Source: Candidatus Hydrogenedentota bacterium
GTDB lineage: Bacteria > Hydrogenedentota > Hydrogenedentia > Hydrogenedentiales > GCA-2746185
Assembly: GCA_012965445.1 (NCBI GenBank)
Contig: DTSJ01000076.1
Location: 1 to 16,630, forward strand
Reading direction: 5' to 3'
DNA: 16,630 nt
In this document: positions 6,605 to 13,802 of the stretch, piece by piece
How the letters are laid out: each line of letters opens with the position of its first letter
Position numbering within the stretch: the stretch's first letter is position 1
The notes under the pieces: model-generated
Seen by the model: the letters and a program-made list of their open reading frames with translations, nothing else
What the model was told of the DNA's origin: nothing
Databases searched by the model: none
Made by a program: the position numbers and the translations under genes

Positions 6605-8518
6605 TTAGCTCTCGGAAGCGTCGTCAGATGCCGCTTCTTCCACGGGAGCCTCTTCCTTTGCTTCAGGGGCCAATCCCTCTTCCACTGGGGCTTCCTCAGC
6701 CTCTGCATCGGCGGTTACTTCGGGTGCAGCCGATTCGGTCGGCTCTGTCACCTTTTCTTGCGGCTTTACGCTAGCCATCAGTGAATCTGCCAGACTCATC
6801 CCTGCACCTGCGAGTGCAGGACTCGATGCTGCGTTGACGCCGGAATCAACTCCCTCGCCTCCGCTCACACCGTGATCGGCCTGCAATTTTGCGGACTCGT
6901 TCTTTTGGAAGGCGCGAATGCTCAATCCAATCTTGCGTTCCGCGTTGTCGATGGTGATGACCCGTGCTTTGACCTTCTGGCCGATTTCCAGCACGTCTTC
7001 GGGCTTCTGGGCATCTCCGTCTCCGCCGAGTTCGGTAACATGAATCAAGCCTTCGATACCGTTATCAAGTCGGGCAAATGCTCCGAATGACACGAGCTTG
7101 GCAACCTCAACCTCGACATCTTCATCGATGTTGATACTGGAAACGACTTTCATCCAGGGATCATCTTCCATCTGCTTGAGCCCGACACTGATTTTCTCGC
7201 TGGAAGTATCGATGCTGAGAATTTTGACCCTGAGTTCCTGGTCTTTTTCGACCGCCTCAGAAGGATGATTGATTTTCTGGGTCCAGGAAATATCGGAAAC
7301 GTGGAGAAGTCCGTCAATGCCTTCTTCGATCTGAATGAAGGCGCCGTAATCTGCGAGATTGCGGACGATTCCGTCCACTTCAGAGCCGACGGAGTATTTT
7401 TTCTCGATTTCCATCCATGGATTGGGCTGGGTCTGTTTGATTCCCAGCGCAATTTTTTCCTCTTCTGGTGAAACTGAAAGGATCATTACGTCGATGTCTT
7501 CTTCGATGCCAACCAATTCGCTCGGGTGCTTCACGCGGCGTGTCCAGCTCATCTCACTCACGTGAACCATGCCTTCGATACCTTCTTCGATCTGTATAAA
7601 TGCGCCGTAGTCCGTCATGCTCACGACCTTACCGCGTACCACCGAACCGACAGGGTAACGATTCTCCGTGCTCTTCCAGGGATTATCAGTGTTCTGCTTG
7701 AGACCTAGGCTTATGCGTTCTGTCTTGGGATCAAAGCTGAGCACCATGACGTCTATTTTATCGCCGACACTGACGACCTGCGAGGGATGCTTTACGCGGC
7801 CCCAGGACATATCCGTAACGTGCAGAAGGCCATCGATTCCGCCGACATCGACAAACGCGCCAAAGTCAGTGATGTTCTTGACTTCACCTGGAATGGACTT
7901 GCCGACCTCAATTGTCGCGAGCAGATTGCTCTTTTCGCCTGCGCGCTGCTCTTCAAGGAGTTTGCGGCGGCTCACGACAACATTGCGGCGGCGCTTGGTC
8001 AGCTTGATTATTTTCAGCTCCATCGTCTCGCCGAGGTAGCGTTCCAGATCGCCCGTAGGACGCCAGGTCAACTGGCTTGCGGGCATGAATGCATCGATTC
8101 CGATATCTACCTTCAGTCCGCCTTTAACGCGTCGGACGATTTTGCCCTGGATGGTGCCGTCTTCTTCATAAATTTCCTGAACCTTGGCCCAGTTTTTGAT
8201 GCGGTCCGCTTTCTGCTTGGAAAGTACCGGCATGCCCGCGTCATCTTCGGGTGCCTCAATGTATACGTCGAAGGTCTGACCGACTGTCAGCGATGCCGGA
8301 TCGGGAAACTCGGACGTGGCAATGATTCCTTCGCTCTTGTAACCGATATCGACCAAAGCGCGGTCTTCGGTAATGTCTACAATTGTTCCAGTTACTACTT
8401 CGCCTTCGCGGAAATCCAGCATCGACGAAGCAAACAGATCTGAAAGCTCCTCCGTGGAAAATTCCTCATCACTGCCTAAATCGAAGGGTTTGTCGAGAAT
8501 ACTCAAATCGTCACTCAT
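6605..8518 (-). CDS. rpsA: 30S ribosomal protein S1
   Basis: RNA-binding protein of the small subunit that draws mRNA to the ribosome. The 637-residue product has six S1 (OB-fold) domains at about 38-103, 117-185, 205-275, 290-362, 377-449 and 465-535. Domains 3-5 carry the clearest signature (ITDFGAFVDV, MTDYGAFIQIEEGIEGMVHVSEMSW and LADYGAFIQIEEGIDGLLHVSDISW). The first two are more divergent, as usual in S1, where they contact the ribosome. Residues ~540-637 form a low-complexity tail rich in Ala, Glu and Pro, with a short hydrophobic motif MSLADSLMASV at ~574-584 and acidic APVEE repeats near the end. The ATG at 8518 has AAGGCGG upstream. It has its own promoter and terminator, so it is probably monocistronic. 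Confidence 0.97.
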   Translation of the reverse strand: MSDDLSILDKPFDLGSDEEFSTEELSDLFASSMLDFREGEVVTGTIVDITEDRALVDIGYKSEGIIATSEFPDPASLTVGQTFDVYIEAPEDDAGMPVLSKQKADRIKNWAKVQEIYEEDGTIQGKIVRRVKGGLKVDIGIDAFMPASQLTWRPTGDLERYLGETMELKIIKLTKRRRNVVVSRRKLLEEQRAGEKSNLLATIEVGKSIPGEVKNITDFGAFVDVGGIDGLLHVTDMSWGRVKHPSQVVSVGDKIDVMVLSFDPKTERISLGLKQNTDNPWKSTENRYPVGSVVRGKVVSMTDYGAFIQIEEGIEGMVHVSEMSWTRRVKHPSELVGIEEDIDVMILSVSPEEEKIALGIKQTQPNPWMEIEKKYSVGSEVDGIVRNLADYGAFIQIEEGIDGLLHVSDISWTQKINHPSEAVEKDQELRVKILSIDTSSEKISVGLKQMEDDPWMKVVSSINIDEDVEVEVAKLVSFGAFARLDNGIEGLIHVTELGGDGDAQKPEDVLEIGQKVKARVITIDNAERKIGLSIRAFQKNESAKLQADHGVSGGEGVDSGVNAASSPALAGAGMSLADSLMASVKPQEKVTEPTESAAPEVTADAEAEEAPVEEGLAPEAKEEAPVEEAASDDASES

Positions 8519-8619
8519 AGTTTATTTGCCGCCTTTACTCACGTTTGCTCAGGAATACTGAACAGGTTTTTGTTTCGATTACGAAATGCACAGGCCGTCA
8601 TCATCGACAGCAGCCCGGA

Positions 8620-8649
8620 AGTATAGCACCTAAATCCTTGTCAATGCAA
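8620..8649 (-). promoter_or_regulatory. rpsA promoter (extended -10)
   Basis: On the minus strand, TGC-TATACT gives an extended -10 (hexamer 8620-8625). TTGCAT (8644-8649) sits 18 bases upstream as the -35. A perfect TTGACA (8639-8644) is also present but only 13 bases from the -10, too close for normal sigma-70 use. The predicted transcript has an untranslated leader of about 95 bases, which contains a small GTTCAG/CTGAGC hairpin (one G-U pair, five-base loop) about 20 bases before the ribosome binding site. In other bacteria the rpsA leader is where S1 represses its own translation; whether that happens here is inference. Confidence 0.72.
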
Positions 8650-8708
8650 GTGTTATCGCTTGTCCGAAATACCTTGGAGTATCCAGTCTCAGGCGTGATC
8701 ACCCGGGG

Positions 8709-8737
8709 TTCGCAAAGTCGCGTTACTATGGTATTAT
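8709..8737 (+). promoter_or_regulatory. promoter for the metallo-hydrolase gene
   Basis: TTCGCA (8709-8714, 4 of 6 to -35) and TATTAT (8732-8737, 5 of 6 to -10) are spaced 17 bases apart, with TGG directly before the -10 as an extended element. The predicted start near 8744 leaves a leader of about 28 bases containing AAGGAG (8759-8764), seven bases before the GTG start. It faces away from the rpsA promoter about 60 bases off. Confidence 0.65.
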
Positions 8738-8771
8738 TGCTTTCCAGTATTCAATATTAAGGAGCTATCAC

Positions 8772-9389
8772 GTGGAAATCTTGTCGTTTATCACCTCCCC
8801 ATTTGTCGAAAACTGCTACGTAGTCAAAGACGGCGGGGAGGTCATCGTAATCGATCCGGGTGAAGCGACACCGGAGCTTATGGCTGCGCTTGAGGGCGAG
8901 AACGTCACGAAAGTAGTCAATACCCACGCCCATATCGACCACGTTGGCGGAAACGCTGAAATCGTCGAAAAATTCGGAAGCGAGTTGATTTGCCACAGGG
9001 ACTGCGTGGAAATGCTCCAAAATGTAGCTGCACAGGGTCAGATGTTCGGAATGAATATTGGGAATTCTCCAGAACCGACGTTGCTGTTCGACGAGGGAGA
9101 TGTGGTGGTGGTAGGTGAAACTTCATTGAAGGTCTTCAACTGCCCCGGACATGCTCCGGGCCATGTAGGACTGCTTGGTGACGGATTTGTATTCGGCGGA
9201 GATGTACTGTTCCAGGGGTCTATTGGGCGTACAGACCTTCCCGGCGGGGATTTCAGTGTGCTGATGACCTCTATCAAGGAAAAATTCATGACGCTCCCTG
9301 ACGATACCATTGTACATTCGGGACACGGCCCGAACACGACGATCGGAATCGAACGAGCAACAAATCCGTTTATCCTCGAATATTGCTGA
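8772..9389 (+). CDS. metallo-beta-lactamase-fold hydrolase, glyoxalase II / YcbL-like
   Basis: The 205-residue cytoplasmic protein has every metal ligand of the glyoxalase II subgroup: H52-x-H54-x-D56-H57 in NTHAHIDHVGG, H127 in CPGHAPGHV, D144 in FGGDVLFQGSIGRTDLPGGD, and H185 in HSGHGPNTTIGIE. GSIGRTDLPGGD and the lack of the C-terminal glutathione-binding helices fit the short YcbL type, which hydrolyses thioesters such as S-lactoylglutathione or related compounds, rather than classical GloB. The substrate in this organism is unknown. The GTG start is set by AAGGAG seven bases upstream and by MEILSFITSPFVENCYVV, the usual beginning. It has its own promoter. Its stop overlaps the start of a decayed sigma-factor fragment. 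Confidence 0.9.
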   Translation: MEILSFITSPFVENCYVVKDGGEVIVIDPGEATPELMAALEGENVTKVVNTHAHIDHVGGNAEIVEKFGSELICHRDCVEMLQNVAAQGQMFGMNIGNSPEPTLLFDEGDVVVVGETSLKVFNCPGHAPGHVGLLGDGFVFGGDVLFQGSIGRTDLPGGDFSVLMTSIKEKFMTLPDDTIVHSGHGPNTTIGIERATNPFILEYC

Positions 9390-9591
9390 CCCCGATGACA
9401 CCGATGATCTGACCCCTTTTGAACGGCCCGGAGCGACTACCATTTCGGGCATCGGCATGGATCTGGAAAAAGCGATTGCATCGCTTCCGGATCAAGCCAG
9501 AAAGGTATTTGTTTTGTACCAAGTAGAAGGATACAAGCATGCTGATATTGCAAACATGCTGGGAATCGCACCAGATTTGTATCGGGGATGA
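9388..9591 (+). pseudogene. remnant of an ECF sigma-70 factor (region 4)
   Basis: In the frame beginning at 9388, DPDDTDDLTPFERPGATT is followed by MDLEKAIASLPDQARKVF, VLYQVEGYKHADIANMLGIA and then PDLYRG-stop. The block from DLEKAI to LGIA is typical of ECF sigma region 4 (LP...R.VF.L...EGY.H.EIA..LGI). Region 2 is absent: upstream lies the end of the hydrolase gene. The similarity stops at the turn of the helix-turn-helix, just where GTSKSQLHRAR would follow, so the DNA-recognition helix is missing. An internal ATG (9457-9459) could give a 44-residue peptide, but it would lack both core-binding and DNA-reading parts. I read this as a two-end truncated fossil. Which anti-sigma factor or regulon it once had cannot be told. 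Confidence 0.8.
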
Positions 9592-9658
9592 ATCGACTCG
9601 AAAAAATATGCTACTGTGTATACCTGATTTCTACACCGATCATAAGGATCTCGTCGAC

Positions 9659-10840
9659 ATGAAAAAGCCGATCTTCTTACTCTTTTCAGCCCTGCTCATG
9701 ACCACCAGTTCCTTTGCGCAACTTTCAACACTGACCGTTCCAGGATCGTCCAGCCCCCAGATAGTGTCGCCCATCAAGTTCACCCTGCCCGGCCACTCAG
9801 GTACGCAGCACTTTTCAGCAGTCGACCCGAATGGGAAAAAGTGGCCCGTGACAATAAGAGACGGACACGGGGTCCTTGTAGCGCCTTCCACCACAAACGA
9901 AACCACGTACACGATCAAAAAAGCTGAAAAATACAATCTAAGAATCAAGAAAGACAAAAAGTCCAATCGGCTCGATGTTTTTCTCGGCAAAGAACTCTTC
10001 ACTTCGTTTCACTATCAAGACGAGCGCGTCAAGCCCTATCTTTGGCCGTTGAACGCTGACGGCGAAGTCGGAGTCAGCCGCGACTGGCCGATTGGTGAGC
10101 GCAACAAAACGAAAGATCACCCTCACCACGAATCCTTTTACACCGCCTACGGCGACATAAACGATACAGACTTCTGGGCATTCTCCAGCAACAAGGGCTT
10201 CCAGAAAACCACGGCTGGCGACCGTATTACGGGGGCAGCCTACTCGACCATCTACTCGGAACTCACCTGGCACAAAGAAGACGGGACGCCTGTCGTCGAT
10301 GAACAACGAACCTATACGTTCTACAACACACCGAGCGAATATCGAATCTTCGACCTTAAAACGACCCTGATCGCTGCCCACGGCGACGCAAAATTTGATG
10401 ACACCAAGGAAGGCGGCATGGCGACTGTCCGCATGAACGACGATCTGCGCGAAGTCGGCGGAAGCGGCACGATCACCAATTCCGAAGGCGGTGTAGGAGC
10501 AGGTGAAACCTGGGGAAAACCTGCGGCGTGGTGCGATTACTCCGGCTCTCTCGACGGGGTTGGTAATCTCGGGATCACGATCATGGATCACCCCACTTCG
10601 TTTCGGTATCCGACCCACTGGCACGTGCGCGACTATGGTCTCATGGGCGCAAACGCCTTCGGCTACTCATACTTCTACGAAAAGACAGACTCCACCAAGA
10701 ACGGCGACCTGCTCCTCAAGAAAGGCGAATCCATTACGTTCAACTACCGAATCTACATCCACAAGGGCGATGTAAACGAAGCGAACGTGGCGGCGCAGTA
10801 CGCGAATTTCAGTAAACCACTCGTGGCATCGGCCAGATAG
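9659..10840 (+). CDS. secreted DUF6807 (PmoA-like) family protein
   Basis: The 393-residue product starts with a clear signal peptide, MKKPIFLLFSALLMTTSSFA, with likely cleavage before Gln21, so it is exported. The rest is beta-rich and matches DUF6807, once named PmoA: FHYQDERVKPYLWPLNADG (~117-135), VSRDWPIGE (~139-147), the His cluster DHPHHESF (~153-160), GDINDTDFW (~165-173), a late GITIMDHP...YPTHWHVRDYGLMGANAFG block, and a C-terminal strand ESITFNYRIYIHKGD. In planctomycete-type genomes these often sit with sugar-degrading enzymes. The biochemical role is not established; conserved His residues hint at metal or sugar binding. The ATG at 9659 has AAGGA about 11 bases upstream. It converges with the propeller gene, with 30 bases between stops. 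Confidence 0.85.
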   Translation: MKKPIFLLFSALLMTTSSFAQLSTLTVPGSSSPQIVSPIKFTLPGHSGTQHFSAVDPNGKKWPVTIRDGHGVLVAPSTTNETTYTIKKAEKYNLRIKKDKKSNRLDVFLGKELFTSFHYQDERVKPYLWPLNADGEVGVSRDWPIGERNKTKDHPHHESFYTAYGDINDTDFWAFSSNKGFQKTTAGDRITGAAYSTIYSELTWHKEDGTPVVDEQRTYTFYNTPSEYRIFDLKTTLIAAHGDAKFDDTKEGGMATVRMNDDLREVGGSGTITNSEGGVGAGETWGKPAAWCDYSGSLDGVGNLGITIMDHPTSFRYPTHWHVRDYGLMGANAFGYSYFYEKTDSTKNGDLLLKKGESITFNYRIYIHKGDVNEANVAAQYANFSKPLVASAR

Positions 10841-10870
10841 ACAGCCTCGCAAATACGGTTCTCTGGTTTG

Positions 10871-11818
10871 CTATCGCATCGATTTCCCTGCCTGATCGAC
10901 CAGCAGGGAATTCGATACTGAGTTGCCAAAGGTATCGAAGTGGTCGAAGGTCCAGACGACCTCCTTTGACTTCCGATCAATTTCTACCAGGAGCGGCTGG
11001 CCCGAACCGGCATGACAATTGCCGATCACAAGATTTCCATTCTTGAGAACTTCCAGCGTGGTAATCCAGGCGAACGTGATATTGGGGAGATCGTTCTGGT
11101 GGAGTTCCCATACAATCTCTTTGTCGGGTGTTACTTCAAGAACGCTATGGCCGTTACCGGTGCCTATCAGCGTATTCCCATTTTTCAATCGCAGTACGGA
11201 AAAGGCCTGATTGCCGAAGGCTTCCGGCCCGTGACCGCCGGCACGATCTTTACCAAACAGCGGCACCGAATACTCCCAGACCACTGAGCCGTCAGTACCG
11301 TCGTATTCGCGAATCACCCCGTCTCCTTCGTGCGACACGAGGTAATTCCCGTTCGCAATTTTTCTCGCGAGGCGCGTGTCGCGATGCGGATGCGGATTGC
11401 CGACCTTCAGCTTGACCTCTTTGAGCAGCTTGCCGTCTCTATCGATTTCGATGATGCGCGCCGGGCCCGATTCTGCGATCATAAACGTGTCATTTTTCAG
11501 TGGCTGGAAGGCGTGAATCTCCATCGCTCTACCTTCGTTTCCGTTGTTTTTGGATGCGTCATAGGACCAGACGACTTGACCGGACTTCTGATCAATCTCG
11601 ACAAGTCTTTTGAAGTTTCGAGTTGTAAGGATATTCCCGCCCTTGAGAAGATGAATATCGTGTATGCCGCCGAAGCGCATTTCCCAGGTGATTTCACCCT
11701 TGGCATTCACCTGCGCGAGCTTGCTATTTCCCTGCACCAAAACGCTGTGCTGCGCGGCGGTAGAGGTTGCGACGATGATTGCTGCTGTAAGAATAGAGGG
11801 TAACGAGTATTTGAGCAT
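10871..11818 (-). CDS. secreted PQQ-like / arylsulfotransferase-like beta-propeller protein
   Basis: The 315-residue product begins with a signal peptide (MLKYSLPSILTAAIIVATSTAAQ, cleavage near residue 22). The remainder consists of blade-like repeats. Each blade pairs an NGN or GGN turn and a strand with a [IV]-D-x-x-[GS]-[KE]-x-V-W turn: KGGNILTTRNFKRLVEID with KSGQVVWSYD; NGNYLVSHEGDGVIREYD with GSVVWEYS; NGNTLIGTGNGHSVLEV with DKEIVWEL; NGNLVIGNCHAGSGQPLL with SKEVVWTFD. The pattern fits PQQ-like or ASST-like propellers. There is no obvious catalytic His of an arylsulfotransferase, so it may bind a partner or ligand rather than catalyse. The start ATG follows AGGAA by about nine bases; that site lies in a hairpin. 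It converges with the DUF6807 gene. Confidence 0.82.
   Translation of the reverse strand: MLKYSLPSILTAAIIVATSTAAQHSVLVQGNSKLAQVNAKGEITWEMRFGGIHDIHLLKGGNILTTRNFKRLVEIDQKSGQVVWSYDASKNNGNEGRAMEIHAFQPLKNDTFMIAESGPARIIEIDRDGKLLKEVKLKVGNPHPHRDTRLARKIANGNYLVSHEGDGVIREYDGTDGSVVWEYSVPLFGKDRAGGHGPEAFGNQAFSVLRLKNGNTLIGTGNGHSVLEVTPDKEIVWELHQNDLPNITFAWITTLEVLKNGNLVIGNCHAGSGQPLLVEIDRKSKEVVWTFDHFDTFGNSVSNSLLVDQAGKSMR
10880..10914. repeat. hairpin at the end of the convergent DUF6807/propeller pair
   Basis: CGATTTCCCTGC (10880-10891) pairs with GCAGGGAATTCG (10903-10914) over 12 positions with one T-T mismatch and an 11-base loop. It lies just inside the 3' end of the propeller gene and 40 bases past the DUF6807 stop. 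No T-tract follows on either strand, so it is not a textbook terminator. It could end or protect the 3' end of the DUF6807 transcript; this is inference. Confidence 0.5.
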
Positions 11819-11824
11819 AATCAG

Positions 11825-11863
11825 AATTCCTGTCGGTTGAATCTCAACGAACGAACAGGAACT
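11825..11863 (-). promoter_or_regulatory. hairpin that would mask the propeller gene's ribosome binding site
   Basis: In the minus-strand leader, TTCCTGT (11855-11861) pairs with ACAGGAA (11827-11833). The stem extends by one G-U and one A-U pair outward, and resumes as GTTGA/TCAAC around a three-base loop after an asymmetric internal loop. The 3' arm contains AGGAA, the only plausible Shine-Dalgarno before the ATG at 11818. Folding would therefore hide it. A regulator, temperature or antisense RNA could open the structure; none is known from the sequence. Confidence 0.5.
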
Positions 11864-11895
11864 ACTCTAGCAGAATAGCCTCACAAACGAGAACA

Positions 11896-12288
11896 CTACA
11901 GCCGGGAAACATCGCAGACCTGCCCAAGGGCCTGCCGGGTGGCGATGCTGTCAGAAGATTTCGTAAGGAGAATGTCATTTTGATACGTTGAAATGGCAAA
12001 AAGGGAGACCTGTGCATTGGCAAGCGTCGCGGTAAGGTTTGCGAGAATGCCAATTTCAGAGAATTTCACAGGTTCAGCGAAACACAATCCGACCCATCCG
12101 GATTCCGCAACTGCGTCCTCTGGAACGAACTCTTCTCTGCACACGATAGAGAGTTCATCATCCGTGCGCGTGATGCTGGTGAATCCCTCAGCATCGAGCG
12201 CCCACTGGGGGATTGGCGAATCAACAGGCAGCTGCACCACGGCAAACATGCCGGGCACCCATTCAAGTATCATATTGGTCATATTCAT
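11896..12288 (-). CDS. ACT-domain protein (CASTOR/ACT_7-like)
   Basis: The 130-residue soluble protein reads as two small alpha-beta ACT units. The first is FAVVQLPVDSPIPQWAL (~15-31) with FTSITRTDDELSIVC (~36-50). The second is VGLCFAEPVKFSEIGILANLTATLANAQVSLFAISTYQ (~66-103) ending in NDILLTKS. The order and the TRTDDELSIVC and SEIGILA...L motifs are those of stand-alone ACT proteins related to the CASTOR/ACT_7 family, which sense small ligands, usually amino acids. There is no catalytic domain, so a ligand-binding regulatory role is likely; ligand and target are unknown. AGGA lies seven bases before the ATG. It follows coaBC by 51 bases with no clear terminator between, and is probably the last gene of the yicC-gmk-rpoZ-coaBC operon. 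Confidence 0.75.
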   Translation of the reverse strand: MNMTNMILEWVPGMFAVVQLPVDSPIPQWALDAEGFTSITRTDDELSIVCREEFVPEDAVAESGWVGLCFAEPVKFSEIGILANLTATLANAQVSLFAISTYQNDILLTKSSDSIATRQALGQVCDVSRL

Positions 12289-12339
12289 AGTTGTTCCTGA
12301 AGTTGGAAACCGTTTTGGTTCCAGAAAACTTTGTTAGAA

Positions 12340-13554
12340 CTATTTGACACCCTTATCAAACAATTCCACGACCCGGTCCATCAGACGCTCGGCCAGTTCG
12401 GTTTTTTGTAAAATCGGTTGCTCTTCAATGTTCCCGTCGGGAAACAGAAAGCGGGCATCGGTCGTCTCGCTCCCGAAACCGGAGTCACTCGCTCCCACTT
12501 TGTTTGCGACGATCATGTCGAGGTTTTTCTTCTTCAATTTTACCTGCGCATTTGCAGTCAAGTCACTAGTCTCGGCCGCAAAGCCGACTACGAGTTGGTG
12601 GGCCTTCTTGCCGGCGCCGACGGCGCCTATGATGTCCGGGTTCTCTGTTAAATCGAGATGCATTCCCGAACCATTGCGCTTGACTTTTTCCGTTGGGGGA
12701 TTATCTACCCGGTAATCCGAGACTGCGGCAGCGCCGATAATCACGTCCGATTCGGGCAATAACCGCATAACCGCATCGTGCATCTCAAGCGCGGTTTGTA
12801 TCTGAATGATATTCGATTCGCCCGGAGGCTGGACTTCGGCAGGCCCGGTTACCACGGTCACCTCTGCGCCGCGCCGGAGTGCAGCATTGGCAATGGCATA
12901 ACCCATTTTCCCCGAAGATCGGTTCCCGATAAAACGCACCGGATCGATGGGTTCGTGGTTTGCCCCTGAAGTAATCAAGACGCGTTTCCCGGCGAGATCG
13001 TTTCCTTTGGTGAGAAGCGACATGGCGGCATCCACGACCAATTTCGGCTCCTCCATTCGCCCGGAACCTACAGTCTTGCATGCCAGCACGCCGGAAGCCG
13101 GTCCAATTAAAAGCGCACCGCGTTCGGTCAGCGCGGCAATGTTCTGGCGAACGGCAGGATGCTCGTACATATTCGTGTTCATGGCAGGCGCATACAGCAC
13201 CGGAGCACGCGTGACAAGTAGCGCGGTTGACAGCCAGTCGTCAGCAATTCCATGCGCGGCTTTCCCCAGAATATTCGCCGAGGCGGGCGCTACAAGAAAC
13301 AAATCAGCCCGAGTAGATACGGCAATGTGTTCGATGTCGGCATTCTGCACCGGATCGAACATGTCTGTGATGACGCGATTGCCCGTCAAGCCTTCAAAAG
13401 TGGCTGCGCCGACGAGATTTTGCGCCGCCTTGGTCAACACGACGGTAACGTGAATATCGTTCTGGGTCAATGTCGAGGCTATTTCGCAAGCCTTGTAGGC
13501 GGCGATAGAACCGGTCACGCCCAAGACGACGTATTTAGTCGATTTCGTATTCAT
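12340..13554 (-). CDS. coaBC: bifunctional phosphopantothenoylcysteine decarboxylase / phosphopantothenate-cysteine ligase (CoaBC)
   Basis: Two-domain enzyme that joins cysteine to 4'-phosphopantothenate (CoaB) and decarboxylates the product (CoaC), two successive steps of coenzyme A synthesis. The CoaC flavodoxin-like domain (~1-180) shows LGVTGSIAAYKA (~11-22), the active-site His76 in IEHIAVS, PAMNTNMYEHP (~123-133) and the flap Cys159 in SGVLACKTVGSGRM. The CoaB domain (~187-404) shows LITSGANHEPIDPVRFIGNR (~193-212) followed by SSGKMG, VSDYR, lysines at ~290-292 matching the CTP-contacting KxK, and DMIVANKVG. The ATG at 13552-13554 gives 404 residues, the normal length, and overlaps the end of rpoZ by 20 bases, implying translational coupling. 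Longer starts would only extend into rpoZ. Confidence 0.96.
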   Translation of the reverse strand: MNTKSTKYVVLGVTGSIAAYKACEIASTLTQNDIHVTVVLTKAAQNLVGAATFEGLTGNRVITDMFDPVQNADIEHIAVSTRADLFLVAPASANILGKAAHGIADDWLSTALLVTRAPVLYAPAMNTNMYEHPAVRQNIAALTERGALLIGPASGVLACKTVGSGRMEEPKLVVDAAMSLLTKGNDLAGKRVLITSGANHEPIDPVRFIGNRSSGKMGYAIANAALRRGAEVTVVTGPAEVQPPGESNIIQIQTALEMHDAVMRLLPESDVIIGAAAVSDYRVDNPPTEKVKRNGSGMHLDLTENPDIIGAVGAGKKAHQLVVGFAAETSDLTANAQVKLKKKNLDMIVANKVGASDSGFGSETTDARFLFPDGNIEEQPILQKTELAERLMDRVVELFDKGVK

Positions 13555-13768
13555 TCTCGGCATCGTCGCCAATCCGGTACCAGACCTTCCCTTCCAGTAC
13601 TTCTTCAAGGGCGATGATGGTCGTCTTCTCCGCCTTTGTCGATACCAGGGGTCGGCTTTCCGGTTTATTCAGCTGGTTGGCGCGGCGTGACGCTATGTTC
13701 ACGAGGCGGTACAGGCTGTCCATTTTTTCATCGCCGTTCGTAAAATCTTCCAAGGCAATGTGCTTCAT
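13535..13768 (-). CDS. rpoZ: DNA-directed RNA polymerase omega subunit
   Basis: The 77-residue protein helps fold and hold the beta' subunit of RNA polymerase. The conserved core LYRLVNIASRRANQLNK (~19-35) and KTTIIALEEVLEGKVWY (~48-64) is plain. The C-terminus is short and acidic (GDDAENEYEID). It is at the short end for the family. A good ribosome binding site (AGAGGAGA) precedes the ATG at 13768. It lies 34 bases after gmk and its last 20 bases overlap coaBC, the usual neighbour order. Confidence 0.93.
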   Translation of the reverse strand: MKHIALEDFTNGDEKMDSLYRLVNIASRRANQLNKPESRPLVSTKAEKTTIIALEEVLEGKVWYRIGDDAENEYEID

Positions 13769-13802
13769 CGTATCGTTCTCCTCTGTTCCATTTAGGTTTT
13801 CG

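Noticed and set aside
9310..9387. Extending the sigma-factor frame upstream into the hydrolase gene
   Set aside because: Codons before 9388 are the out-of-frame complement of the hydrolase C-terminus and do not resemble sigma region 2.
12301..12325. Inverted repeat GGAAACC/GGTTCC between coaBC and the ACT gene
   Set aside because: The stem has a bulge and no T-tract follows on the minus strand, so it is not a convincing terminator.
13555..13608. Longer coaBC start giving 18 extra residues
   Set aside because: The extra codons are rpoZ sequence in another frame and not part of the CoaC family; the ATG at 13554 gives normal length.
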